64,000 nt of DNA from contig NZ_JACCEM010000010.1 in the NCBI RefSeq assembly GCF_013416525.1, positions 62,001-126,000 on the forward strand, read 5' to 3'. Positions 1 through 7,935 of the stretch are shown here, in pieces; position 1 is the stretch's first letter; each line of letters starts with the position of its first letter. Under the pieces are notes generated by a model. It was not told the origin of the DNA, searched no databases, and saw nothing but the letters and a program-made list of their open reading frames with translations. This DNA comes from Parapusillimonas granuli. Lineage in GTDB: Bacteria > Pseudomonadota > Gammaproteobacteria > Burkholderiales > Burkholderiaceae_B. Made by a program: the position numbers and the translations under genes.

Positions 1-1
1 A

Positions 2-310
2 GCCAACGCCGAACTGGCCAAGCCCGAATGGCTGGACACCGGTGCGCACCCGGCTGCCTCGTTCACGTCGAGCAAGGTCGAAGCGCTGGGCGGCAACCGC
101 TACCAGGTCAGCGGCACGCTGTCCATCAAGGGCAAGTCCCAGGATGTCAGCGCCCCCTTCACTTTCAAGGAAGAAGGCGGCAACGCCGTTTTCGACGGCG
201 CCTTCGAATTCAAGCGCGCCGATTTCGGCGTCGGTGAAGGCGCCTGGGGCGACTTCGGCATCGTCGCCAACGAAATACGAATCAAGTTTCATGTAGTCGC
301 CAAGCCGTAA
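2..310 (+). CDS. YceI family periplasmic protein, C-terminal part
   Basis: The reading frame is open from base 2 to a TAA at 308-310; the start lies before the window, so only the last 102 residues are seen. The segment ASFTSSKVEAL...VSGTLSIKGKSQDV and the ending in alternating beta strands are typical of the YceI lipocalin-like barrel, which binds long-chain isoprenoid or amide ligands in the periplasm. The next gene downstream is a second, complete YceI protein, so this is a tandem pair. The physiological ligand cannot be read from the sequence. Confidence 0.85.
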   Translation, partial: ANAELAKPEWLDTGAHPAASFTSSKVEALGGNRYQVSGTLSIKGKSQDVSAPFTFKEEGGNAVFDGAFEFKRADFGVGEGAWGDFGIVANEIRIKFHVVAKP

Positions 311-384
311 GGCGGGCGTCGCCCATCGCCACGGGGCCCATCCAGGGCCCTGATCATTTCATCTATTCCAACAAGGACAAGGAT

Positions 385-954
385 ATGAAAAAAACATTGC
401 TCGCAGCCTCCTTCGCCAGCCTGGTCGCCGGCACCGCCTTTGCCGCGCCTCAGACCTATGTGATCGATTCCACGCACACCTTCCCGCGCTTTTCATACGA
501 ACACATGGGCTTGTCCAAGCAGATACTGCGCTTCAACAAGACGACCGGCGAAGTGGTCTTCGACAAGGACGCCCAGACCGGGCGGGTCGAGGTCACGATC
601 GACATGAAATCCATCGACACCGGCGTCGAGGCCTTCGACGGGCATATCCAGGGCGCCGACTTCCTGGACACGGGTACGTATCCGACCGCCACCTTCAAGT
701 CATCGAGCGTGAAGTTCGAAGGCGGCAAGCCCGTCAGCATCGACGGCGAGCTCACCATCAAAGGCGTCACCAAGCCGCTGACGCTGACCATCACGTCGTT
801 CGTGAACAAGCCGCATCCCATGCTGAAGAAAGACGCGATCGGCGCCAACGCGACCGCCGTCATCAAGCGCAGCGAGTTCAACGCCGGCAAGTTCGTCCCC
901 GCCGTGGGCGACGAAGTGACGCTCGACATTGCGCTGGAAGCGGTGCTGAAGTAA
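385..954 (+). CDS. YceI family periplasmic protein
   Basis: This 189-residue protein has a clear Sec signal peptide (MKKTLLAASFASLVAGTAFA, cleavage before AP at about residue 21) and a YceI barrel. Motifs seen are YVIDSTHTFPRFSYEHMG near the N-terminus, GRVEVTIDMKSIDTG, FLDTGTYPTATFKS and GELTIKGVTKPLTL. Family members are periplasmic isoprenoid-binding lipocalin-like proteins, sometimes stress or acid induced. An AAGGA ribosome-binding site lies about 7 bases before the ATG. It follows another YceI gene by 74 bp, probably in one operon, and is followed by a long palindrome that may end transcription. Length is normal for the family. Confidence 0.9.
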   Translation: MKKTLLAASFASLVAGTAFAAPQTYVIDSTHTFPRFSYEHMGLSKQILRFNKTTGEVVFDKDAQTGRVEVTIDMKSIDTGVEAFDGHIQGADFLDTGTYPTATFKSSSVKFEGGKPVSIDGELTIKGVTKPLTLTITSFVNKPHPMLKKDAIGANATAVIKRSEFNAGKFVPAVGDEVTLDIALEAVLK

Positions 955-980
955 GGGGAATGCCAGGGGCTGTTTGAATG

Positions 981-1012
981 AAGGGCCGGGCCGCATATGC
1001 GGCCCGGCCCTT
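981..1012. terminator. Perfect 16-bp palindrome between yceI and tRNA-Arg
   Basis: Bases 981-996 (AAGGGCCGGGCCGCAT) are repeated exactly in inverse at 997-1012, with no loop bases outside the symmetry. The very GC-rich stem ends in TT on both strands but lacks a long T-tract. It sits between the convergent yceI gene (+) and tRNA-Arg (-), the place for a bidirectional terminator. This role is inferred from position and symmetry. Confidence 0.55.
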
Positions 1013-1019
1013 GATGATT

Positions 1020-1094
1020 TGGCGCGCCCGACAGGAATCGAACCTGTATCAAGAGCTTCGGAAACTCTCATTCTATCCATTGAACTACGGGCGC
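1020..1094 (-). tRNA. tRNA-Arg (anticodon CCG)
   Basis: On the minus strand the sequence begins GCGCCCG and ends CGGGCGC-G-CCA, giving a perfect 7-bp acceptor stem with encoded CCA. The T arm is CAGGTTCGATTCCTG. The anticodon stem AGAGT/GCTCT (with one T-G pair) closes the seven-base loop TTCCGAA, so the anticodon is CCG, decoding CGG. The total of 75 nt is normal. It stands alone, convergent with yceI. Confidence 0.95.
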
Positions 1095-1210
1095 GGGGCC
1101 ATCATTGTAGCGCGTTTACGGAAAATGTTCTGAAGCGGCGCCCAGCAAGGCTTTGCGCGGCTTTCAGGGCGAGAATGGCCCGTATATATGCACTCCGCCG
1201 GTAGTGTCGT

Positions 1211-1216
1211 TATAAT
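1211..1216 (+). promoter_or_regulatory. Candidate -10 box for the cytochrome c gene
   Basis: A consensus TATAAT lies in the otherwise empty 250-bp stretch between tRNA-Arg and the cytochrome c gene. No good -35 hexamer is seen 16-18 bp upstream, so this is weak. If used, the transcript would have a leader of about 120 nt. The rest of this gap (1095-1342) shows nothing else recognisable. Confidence 0.35.
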
Positions 1217-1342
1217 CGCAGATTCAGAAGGGGACAAGAGCAGGCATGCTCACGCATGCGCCGGCCCTTTTGTACCGGAAGACATCACGCAGACTTCATC
1301 AGGCCTTGGCGCCCTCAGCATAGGAATACGCAGGATTCGATT

Positions 1343-2296
1343 ATGAACAACACCAAAGAACACGTCGAAGAGACCACCGAGGAGCACGAGGGTCTCATCA
1401 AAACGCCCAAGCAGCTGATCGTAACCGTAATCCTGGCTTTCATCGTACCGATCGTCGTCATCCTTCTACTGGTCAACCTCGTTGCCACGTCCTCGAAGCT
1501 CGGCGCGGGCTCCGACGCCCAAACGGACGAAGCCATCGCTTCGCGCATCAAGCCCGTGGCCGGCTTCAGCCTGGTCGACGCCAACGCCCCCAAAGTCGTG
1601 AAAACCGGGCAACAGGTCTACGAATCCACCTGTACCGCCTGCCACGCCGCCGGTGTCGCCGGCGCCCCCAAAATGGGCGACAAGGACGCCTGGGCGCCAT
1701 ACATCGCCAAGGGGTATGAAGACATGCTGCAAAAAGCCATACACGGCGTAGGCGCCATGCCGCCCAAGGGCGGCAACCCCGCGCTCAGCGACTTCGAAGT
1801 CGCCCGTGCGGTGGTCTACATCGCGAATCAGTCCGGCGCGTCGTTCGAAGAACCCAAGGAAGCTGCCGGCGAAGGCGAACAGGCGGCCGACGGCAAGGCG
1901 GCCGCCGCACCGGCGGCACCCGCAGCCGCGGCACCCCAGGCGGCGGCTCCGGCCGCTCCGGCGCAAGCTGCCGCTCCGGCTGCTCCCGCCGACACCGCGG
2001 CAGCCGCGGCGCCCGCAGCCCCAGCGCCGGCGCCCGCAGCCGAATCCGCCAGCATCGACCCCGCCGGCGAACAGCTCTACAAAACGATTTGCTTCGCCTG
2101 CCACGCCGCGGGCATAGCCGGCGCCCCCAAGACGGGCGACAAAAACGCCTGGGCGCCGCTCATCGCCCAGGGCATGGACACCATGGTGTCCATCGCCATC
2201 AACGGCAAGGGCGCCATGCCCCCCCGCGGCGGTTCGCAAGCCAGCGACGCCGAAATCAAAGCCGCCGTCCAATACATGGTGCAAGCCGCCAAGTAA
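1343..2296 (+). CDS. Membrane-anchored dihaem c-type cytochrome (cytochrome c5 type)
   Basis: The 317-residue protein has a cytoplasmic acidic N-terminus, one membrane helix (about residues 27-48, LIVTVILAFIVPIVVILLLV) acting as anchor, then two haem-binding domains, CTACH (about residue 98) and CFACH (about residue 253), each followed by an axial-ligand segment GAMPPKGG or GAMPPRGG. The two domains are near copies of each other and are joined by a long Ala/Pro-rich hinge (about residues 180-235). Such proteins carry electrons in the periplasm between the bc1 complex or dehydrogenases and terminal oxidases. The ATG at 1343 was chosen because upstream in-frame ATG codons would add an unlikely leader. 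A strong terminator follows. Confidence 0.9.
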   Translation: MNNTKEHVEETTEEHEGLIKTPKQLIVTVILAFIVPIVVILLLVNLVATSSKLGAGSDAQTDEAIASRIKPVAGFSLVDANAPKVVKTGQQVYESTCTACHAAGVAGAPKMGDKDAWAPYIAKGYEDMLQKAIHGVGAMPPKGGNPALSDFEVARAVVYIANQSGASFEEPKEAAGEGEQAADGKAAAAPAAPAAAAPQAAAPAAPAQAAAPAAPADTAAAAAPAAPAPAPAAESASIDPAGEQLYKTICFACHAAGIAGAPKTGDKNAWAPLIAQGMDTMVSIAINGKGAMPPRGGSQASDAEIKAAVQYMVQAAK

Positions 2297-2313
2297 CGGT
2301 TGCGCACGCATTG

Positions 2314-2342
2314 AAAAGCCAGGCTATGCCTGGCTTTTTTTT
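2314..2342 (+). terminator. Rho-independent terminator after cytochrome c gene
   Basis: AAAAGCCAGGC, loop TAT, GCCTGGCTTTT, then further T residues to 2342: a GC-rich stem directly followed by a run of eight T, 17 bp after the stop codon. Confidence 0.9.
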
Positions 2343-2349
2343 GCCGCCG

Positions 2350-2412
2350 GGCCGCCCCAAGGCAAAAACGTCCCCTTGGGGGGCAGCAAGCGAAGGCGCA
2401 GCGCGGGGGCTT
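2350..2412. repeat. Dispersed GC-rich intergenic repeat (CCCCTTGGGGGGCAGC type)
   Basis: The stretch containing CCCCAAGG, then GTCCCCTTGGGGGGCAGC and AGCGCGGGGGC resembles a short repeat often found between genes in Alcaligenaceae and related Burkholderiales. This is recognition from memory, not from a copy count; a weaker related piece (CCCCTTGGGGCC) is at about 18893. It lies between the terminator and the end of the iclR gene. Confidence 0.35.
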
Positions 2413-2423
2413 TTTCGACTTCC

Positions 2424-3311
2424 TCAGCGCAGTTCGGCCATGCGCTGCCGCGCCTGCTTGCGCACCTTCCAGACCTCGTAGGCCGTGCCTGACAGCTGCG
2501 CGGAAAGCTCGGCGGCGCAGTCCTGCAGCACCTCGACCTGCTGGCGCAGCGGCGGCGACGGGATATGCTGGATCGAGCCGACGATGGCAAGAATGCCGGC
2601 CAGGCGGTCGCCGTCGCGGAATATGGGCACGGCCACCGTGTTCACGCCCAGCAGCATTTCGCTGTCGCATACGTCGTACATCTGTTCCCGGATGAGCACC
2701 AGGCGCTGGCGCAACTCGTCCTTGTCCACCAGGGATCGTTCCGTTTCGGGCAGCAGCGGGCGCGCGAGCAATTCTTCCTGTTGCGCCGGCTTTGCGAACG
2801 CCAGGGTCACGCGCCCCACCGCCGAACAATGCGGCAACGGGCGATTGCCAGGCTTCACGCTGATGCAGATTCTTGCGTAGATGTTGTCCGCCGTGGAAAT
2901 GACCATGGGCTGTGCATTGATGGGCACGGCCAGGACGGCGGTTTCGCGCAGCGTATCGCGGACGCGCAGCAAATAGGGCTCTGCGCGCGAGCGCAGGTCG
3001 AACTGGGTGCCCGCGGCCTCGCCCAATTGGAACACCCGCCAGCCCAGGCGATAGCGCTCGGTCTGGTTGTCCTGTTCGATCAGGCCCATTTCCTTCAGCG
3101 TGGACAGATGCCGGTGCACGCGCGGCTTGGTTTCGCCCAGCGCGTCCGCCAGTTCCGTCACGCCCATGGAGCGATGCGCCAGGGCGAGCTCGTCCATGAT
3201 GCGGACCGCCACCTTCACCGCTTCCACCGAATTGAGCTTTTTGGGCTTTTCCCCCAAGGCGACGATGTCCGCGCCCGGCATGTCGGCCTTTATTTCTACG
3301 TTTTCATCCAT
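2424..3311 (-). CDS. IclR-family transcriptional regulator
   Basis: The 295-residue protein has an N-terminal winged helix-turn-helix (about residues 25-90, with GVTELADALGETKPRVHRHL followed by LKEMGLIEQ) and a C-terminal IclR effector domain (about 100-275; motifs LPHCSAVGRVTLAF, GVNTVAVPIF, GDRLAGILAIVGS). IclR regulators usually sense a small aromatic or carboxylic metabolite and control an adjacent operon. It is divergent from the cobW-hydantoinase-liv operon with a 182-bp gap, so it most likely controls that operon and itself. About 25 residues precede the HTH, so a slightly later start is possible. Confidence 0.9.
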   Translation of the reverse strand: MDENVEIKADMPGADIVALGEKPKKLNSVEAVKVAVRIMDELALAHRSMGVTELADALGETKPRVHRHLSTLKEMGLIEQDNQTERYRLGWRVFQLGEAAGTQFDLRSRAEPYLLRVRDTLRETAVLAVPINAQPMVISTADNIYARICISVKPGNRPLPHCSAVGRVTLAFAKPAQQEELLARPLLPETERSLVDKDELRQRLVLIREQMYDVCDSEMLLGVNTVAVPIFRDGDRLAGILAIVGSIQHIPSPPLRQQVEVLQDCAAELSAQLSGTAYEVWKVRKQARQRMAELR

Positions 3312-3493
3312 GCGTCGATTATCCCAGTACAGACCCGCCGCCTACAAATTGATTCAGATTCTGTTTTATTGGTAGAAACCCTAGTTATCCCAATCGATAC
3401 TCAAATAGCATTGTTTTAAACAGCGTTAACTGATATCGTACAGCGTAACAATGATCTGCACAATCCAAGTAGTAAAAGAGGAACGTTTTTTCC
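3312..3493. promoter_or_regulatory. Divergent regulatory region between iclR and the catabolic operon
   Basis: This AT-richer gap must hold promoters for both directions. ATTGG and CCAAT form a loose dyad (about 3368-3393) around AAACCCTAG, and TTGTTTTAAACAG lies at 3411-3423. An IclR operator is expected here, but no exact site can be fixed by eye. Confidence 0.4.
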
Positions 3494-4615
3494 ATGTCGG
3501 CAATCGAGTGCGTCCTCCTGACGGGCTTTCTGGGCAGCGGCAAGACCACGCTGCTCAATGCCTTTCTGCGCAGTCCGCAGGCGCGGGGCACGGCGGTGGT
3601 CATCAATGAAGTCGGCGACATCGGAATAGACCAGCTGGTGCTGGCCGAAGTCGCTGAAAACCTGCTGCTGCTGGAATCGGGCTGCCTGTGCTGCACGCTC
3701 ACGGGCACGCTGCGCGAAACCCTGCTGGACCTCATCGCCAACAGCCGCCGCAATGGCTATGCGCTCACGCGCATCGTCATCGAAACCACCGGCCTGGCGG
3801 AACCGCTGCCCATCCTGCACAGCCTGCTCGGCGACAAGGCCCTGACCGACGCCGTCCATCTCAGCCAGGTCGTGGTCACGGTCGACGCCGTGAACGGCGT
3901 CGAGCAGATGCAAAGACACCCGGAGTGCGCGCGCCAGGTCGCCGCCGCGGAACTCGCCGTCATCACCAAGTCCGACCTGGCGGGTCCCGAGCAGCGCGCA
4001 TGCGTCCATGACGCCATCCGGCAGATCAATCCGCTGGCGGAATGCGTGGAGGCCGTCGCGGGCCAGGGAGCCGAAGCCCTGCTGCCGCGCGACGCCTCGG
4101 TGGGGCGGCAGCAAGCCCGGGCCGACGCCTTGGCGGGCCATGTAGCCGGCGGGCAGCTCGCCGCCTTCCGCAAGCTGGCCAAACAGGCCGACGCAGCCCG
4201 GGACGGCGCCGAAGACGGTGACGCGTACCTGGGCCAAGCCAAGGCCTATCATCAACGGATACGGACCGAAAGCTTCTACATCGACGGCCCCATCCATTGG
4301 CCCGGCGTCGCGGCCTGGTGGCACATGCTGGTGTGCCGCTACGGCAAAGACCTCTTGCGGTGCAAGGGCCTGCTGCGCGTCGCCGACGCCTCCCATCCCT
4401 ACGCCTTCATCCAGGGCGTAGGCGAATTCTTTCACCCTCCCCAGTATCTGTCAGATTGGCCCGACGCCGATCCCCGCTCGCGCGTGATCTGCATAGGGGT
4501 CGGGCTGGAGCGCGCCTGGCTGCAAAGCAGCCTGCGCGCGCTGCGCCTCGACGAGCCCGGCCTGCGCCCCTCGACCCTCGACGAACTGGATTCTGTCTTA
4601 CCGGAGAACAATTGA
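3494..4615 (+). CDS. CobW/YjiA-type GTPase, probable metallochaperone
   Basis: The 373-residue G3E-family GTPase has Walker A GFLGSGKTT (residues 10-18), the metal-binding motif CLCC (about residue 65 in ESGCLCC), the switch region IETTGLAEP, and TKSDL as the guanine-specificity motif. The CobW C-terminal domain covers about residues 250-365. Family members bind zinc, cobalt or other metals and load them into client enzymes. Its stop overlaps the start of the metal-dependent amidohydrolase gene by one base, so that enzyme is the obvious client; this is inference from position. It is the first gene of the operon, divergent from iclR. Confidence 0.85.
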   Translation: MSAIECVLLTGFLGSGKTTLLNAFLRSPQARGTAVVINEVGDIGIDQLVLAEVAENLLLLESGCLCCTLTGTLRETLLDLIANSRRNGYALTRIVIETTGLAEPLPILHSLLGDKALTDAVHLSQVVVTVDAVNGVEQMQRHPECARQVAAAELAVITKSDLAGPEQRACVHDAIRQINPLAECVEAVAGQGAEALLPRDASVGRQQARADALAGHVAGGQLAAFRKLAKQADAARDGAEDGDAYLGQAKAYHQRIRTESFYIDGPIHWPGVAAWWHMLVCRYGKDLLRCKGLLRVADASHPYAFIQGVGEFFHPPQYLSDWPDADPRSRVICIGVGLERAWLQSSLRALRLDEPGLRPSTLDELDSVLPENN

Positions 4616-5982
4616 TGCACTCGGATTTTGTATTGCGCGGCGGCACCGTCGTCGACGCGGAACGTGAAGGCGAACGCCTGGACCTGTTGATACAGGGCGG
4701 CAAGATCACCGCCCTGCTGGCGCCGGGCACGCCCGTCGCCGAGGGCCTGGCCGAGGTCGCCGCCGACGGCCTGCACGTGTTTCCGGGACTCATCGACGCG
4801 CACGTCCACTTCGGCTTCGGCGAGAAGATCACCGAATACGAGACCGAGACCATTTACGCGGCGCAGGGCGGCTTCACCACCATCCTGGGCTACTTCCTGA
4901 ACAACGAAGCCTATACCGACGTCTATGAGCGCGAGCAAGGCTATGCGCGCAGCCGCGCCTACGTCGATTACGGCTTCCATTTCAGCGTGGCCAACGAATT
5001 GCACGTCGAGCAGATGCGCGAATACGTGCAGCGCTACGGCGTCACATCGTTCAAGTACTTCATGAACTTCCGCGGCGAAGAAGGGCGCTACCTGGGCCTG
5101 GACGGCACGGACGACGGATACTTCTACGATATGCTGGCCGAATCGGCGCGCATCGGCGGCGTCAAGATCGTCTGCCACACCGAGAACATCGAGATCGTGA
5201 ACCGGCTGCGGCGCAAGATCCAGGCCCAGAACGGCAGCACCTTGAAAGACTGGGCCGCCACCAAGCCGCCGTTCACCGAAGCGGAAAGCTGCGTGCGCGC
5301 CATGCTGTTCGCCGAGCACGTGGGCGCGGAAATCTACATTCCCCACCTCAGCACCCGCATGGCCCTGGATGAAGTGCGCCGCTGGCGCAAGCGCTACGGC
5401 GCCGTGCACGTCGAGACCTGCCCCCATTACCTGACCCACACCGAAGACTCCGACCTGGGTTCGGTGGGCAAGGCCAATCCCCCCTTCCGGTCCGCCGACG
5501 ACGTGGAAGCCATGTGGGAAGGCCTGCGCGACGGCAGCATCGACGTGGTCGCATCGGACCACGTGCCCAGAAAGCTCGCCACCAAGCAGCGCCCGCTGTG
5601 GCTGGCATCGCAAGGGTTTCCGGGAACGGCCACCATCCTGCCCGTCCTGCTCAGCGAGGGCTATCACAAACGGCGCCTGAGCCTGCGGCGCATCGCCGAG
5701 GTCCTGACGCGCGCCCCGGCCCGCATCTTCGACCTCTCACCCACGAAGGGCCGCATCGCCGTCGGCGCCGACGCCGACCTCACGCTGGTCGACCTGGGCA
5801 AAGAGCGGGTGGTGAAAGCCGAGGAGCTGGGGTCTTATTCCGACTACAGCCTGTACGACGGCTGGACGCTCAAGGGCTGGCCCGTGCGCACCATCGTGCG
5901 CGGCACCACCGTCATGCAGGACGGCAAGATCACCGGCCGGGCCGGCTACGGCGAATACATCGCCCGCAAGACCACTGTTTAA
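4615..5982 (+). CDS. Hydantoinase/dihydropyrimidinase-family amidohydrolase
   Basis: The 455-residue metal-dependent cyclic amidohydrolase retains a complete binuclear metal site: H63 and H65 (DAHVHF), a likely carboxylated lysine K147 (SFKYFM), H188 (VCHTEN), H244 (IPHLST) and D315 (SDHVP). The family opens cyclic ureides, imides or amides such as hydantoins, dihydropyrimidines, allantoin and succinimide. The ATG at 4615 overlaps the stop of the CobW gene, which rules out the longer upstream reading frame. It is followed 20 bp later by an isochorismatase-fold amidase, suggesting ring opening and then amide or carbamoyl cleavage. Exact substrate is not deducible. Confidence 0.85.
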   Translation: MHSDFVLRGGTVVDAEREGERLDLLIQGGKITALLAPGTPVAEGLAEVAADGLHVFPGLIDAHVHFGFGEKITEYETETIYAAQGGFTTILGYFLNNEAYTDVYEREQGYARSRAYVDYGFHFSVANELHVEQMREYVQRYGVTSFKYFMNFRGEEGRYLGLDGTDDGYFYDMLAESARIGGVKIVCHTENIEIVNRLRRKIQAQNGSTLKDWAATKPPFTEAESCVRAMLFAEHVGAEIYIPHLSTRMALDEVRRWRKRYGAVHVETCPHYLTHTEDSDLGSVGKANPPFRSADDVEAMWEGLRDGSIDVVASDHVPRKLATKQRPLWLASQGFPGTATILPVLLSEGYHKRRLSLRRIAEVLTRAPARIFDLSPTKGRIAVGADADLTLVDLGKERVVKAEELGSYSDYSLYDGWTLKGWPVRTIVRGTTVMQDGKITGRAGYGEYIARKTTV

Positions 5983-6002
5983 TTTCTGTATCTGGAGCAA
6001 AC

Positions 6003-6680
6003 ATGAAACCCTGGCAAGGCATCATCAGCGATGAAGAGCAACGGGCTTACCGGGCCGCGGGCTTCGGCCGCCCGTCGGGGCTGGGCAAGCGCCCCGCCCT
6101 GCTCATCATCGACGTGCAATACCGCACCGTCGGCACGACCCCCCAGCCGTTCTGGGAAGCCATCAAGGAATTTCCCACCAGCTGCGGCGAAGTGGGCTGG
6201 AAGGCCATCGGCAACATCCAGCGCGTGCTCGCCGTCTTCCGCGAGCGCGGCTGGCCGGTGCTATATCCCCACGTTGCGCCCAAGAAGGGAACCGACGGCG
6301 GCCGCCTGGCCGAGAAAGTGCCCGCCATCATGAACATACCGGCCCACGGCTACGATTTCCCCAAGGAAGTGGCGCCCCGGGAAGGCGACATCCTGCTGCC
6401 CAAGAAGCACCCCAGCGCCTTCTTCGGCACGGCCCTCGCCAGCCACTTGATCGACCTGGGCGCCGACACGCTGATCGTCACCGGCTGCACCACCAGCGGC
6501 TGCGTGCGCGGCAGCGTGGTGGACGCCTTCTCGCTGAACTTCAAGGTGTTCGTGCCGGAAGACTGCGTCTACGACCGCAGCCAGGTGTCCCATGCCGTCA
6601 ACCTTTTCGACATGTCGGAGAAATACGCCGACGTCGGCACTGCAGACGAACTGCTGCAGAAACTTCAGGCCCTCGGCTAA
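6003..6680 (+). CDS. Isochorismatase-fold cysteine amidohydrolase (N-carbamoylsarcosine amidase/maleamidase type)
   Basis: The 225-residue protein has the catalytic triad of the family: D37 (LIIDVQ), a lysine at 134/135 (LPKKHPSAFFGT) and nucleophile C167 (GCTTSGCVRGS). The SGCVR context is that of N-carbamoylsarcosine and maleamate amidohydrolases rather than nicotinamidases. It would hydrolyse the open-chain product of the neighbouring amidohydrolase, releasing ammonia, with CO2 if a carbamoyl group is cut. It starts at an ATG 20 bp after the hydantoinase-type gene and is followed 41 bp later by the liv genes. Substrate assignment is inference. Confidence 0.8.
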   Translation: MKPWQGIISDEEQRAYRAAGFGRPSGLGKRPALLIIDVQYRTVGTTPQPFWEAIKEFPTSCGEVGWKAIGNIQRVLAVFRERGWPVLYPHVAPKKGTDGGRLAEKVPAIMNIPAHGYDFPKEVAPREGDILLPKKHPSAFFGTALASHLIDLGADTLIVTGCTTSGCVRGSVVDAFSLNFKVFVPEDCVYDRSQVSHAVNLFDMSEKYADVGTADELLQKLQALG

Positions 6681-6721
6681 GCCCGGCGCCTTTTCCGGAC
6701 CATTTCCATACGGAGTCAACC

Positions 6722-7879
6722 ATGAAATCAATGCGTCGTCGCCTCATCATGTCGGCCGCCGTGCTCGCTTCGGCCGTGGGCCTGGCAGGCACTTCCCTCG
6801 CCCAATCCAAAGAACCGCTGCGCTTCGGCCTGGCCATGCCGCTGACCGGCTCCCAGGCCCTGTTCGGCGCCGACCAGGCCAAGGCCGCGCAATGGGCGGT
6901 GCAGGACATCAACGCCAAGGGAGGCGTCGAAGGGCGCCCCCTGGAAATGATCCTGCTCGACACGCAGGCCGACCCGCGCCTGGGCATCAACGCCGTCAAC
7001 CGGCTGATCAACGTCGAGAAGGTTCCCGTCTACGGCACCGCCTGGAGCTCCGTGGTCAAGGCGGTGGCGCCGGTCTCCAACCGCAGCAAGGTGCTCGAAC
7101 TGAGCGTCGGCGCCAATTCGCCGGAAATCGCCAAGCTGGGCGACTATGTCTACACCACCTATCCGCTGGCCGACGTGGACATCCGCGCGCAAGCCAAGTA
7201 TGCGCGCGAAACGCTCAAGAAGGAACGTGCGGCGGTCCTTTACATCCACAACGACAGCGGCGTCGAAGGCGCCGAGATCTACCGCGACACCTTCAAGGAA
7301 CTGGGCGGCAAGGTCGTGGCCTACGAGGCCTACGACGCGCAATCCACGGACTTCACCGGCGCGCTGCTCAAGGTGCGCTCGGCCAATGCGGACATCGTGC
7401 ACATCCAGGGGCTGGTTTCCGACTTGCCGCAAGTCATCGCGCAGATGCGCCAACTGGGACTGAAGCAGCAGGTCTCCACCTATTCCGCGGGCTACAACCC
7501 CAAGGTGCTCGAACAGCTGGGCGCGGCCGCCGAAGGCATGATCGTGTCTGCGCTGGCGCCGTCGGCCGAACAGAACGAACAGGTCGCCAAGTTCGTGGAG
7601 CGCTGGAAAGCGACGGAAGGGCGCATTCCCAACGGCCTGCCCTACACCCAGTACCTGTACGACCTGCCCTACCTGGTCGCCGATCTCTACCGCCACCTGC
7701 TCAAGACGGGGCAGCCGCTGACCGGCGAGAACATGCGCAAGGCCCTGGTCGAAATCCGCAAGTTCGATCTGCCCACGACCGGCCTGCTGGAAGTCGGCGC
7801 CGACCACCGCGTCCAGAAGCCCGTCTATCTGTATGAAGTGAAGAACGGCGCGTTCACCCCGATCGCAACCGTCAAGTAA
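6722..7879 (+). CDS. ABC transporter periplasmic substrate-binding protein (LivK/HAAT type)
   Basis: The 385-residue protein has a Sec signal peptide (about residues 1-28, twin positive start MRRR, cleavage near SLAQS) and a type I periplasmic-binding fold of the leucine/isoleucine/valine family: LRFGLAMPLTGSQALFG, INAKGGVEGRPLEM, DTQADPRLG. It is the first gene of a five-gene importer. In Burkholderiales this family has expanded to many carboxylates, amides and aromatics, so branched-chain amino acids need not be the ligand. Given its operon, the ligand is likely the cyclic substrate or its acid. Confidence 0.88.
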   Translation: MKSMRRRLIMSAAVLASAVGLAGTSLAQSKEPLRFGLAMPLTGSQALFGADQAKAAQWAVQDINAKGGVEGRPLEMILLDTQADPRLGINAVNRLINVEKVPVYGTAWSSVVKAVAPVSNRSKVLELSVGANSPEIAKLGDYVYTTYPLADVDIRAQAKYARETLKKERAAVLYIHNDSGVEGAEIYRDTFKELGGKVVAYEAYDAQSTDFTGALLKVRSANADIVHIQGLVSDLPQVIAQMRQLGLKQQVSTYSAGYNPKVLEQLGAAAEGMIVSALAPSAEQNEQVAKFVERWKATEGRIPNGLPYTQYLYDLPYLVADLYRHLLKTGQPLTGENMRKALVEIRKFDLPTTGLLEVGADHRVQKPVYLYEVKNGAFTPIATVK

Positions 7880-7935
7880 TCCCGACGCGGCGGCATGAGC
7901 TCGCGCTTGCCGCCGCAGCTTCCTGGAACAAGAAT

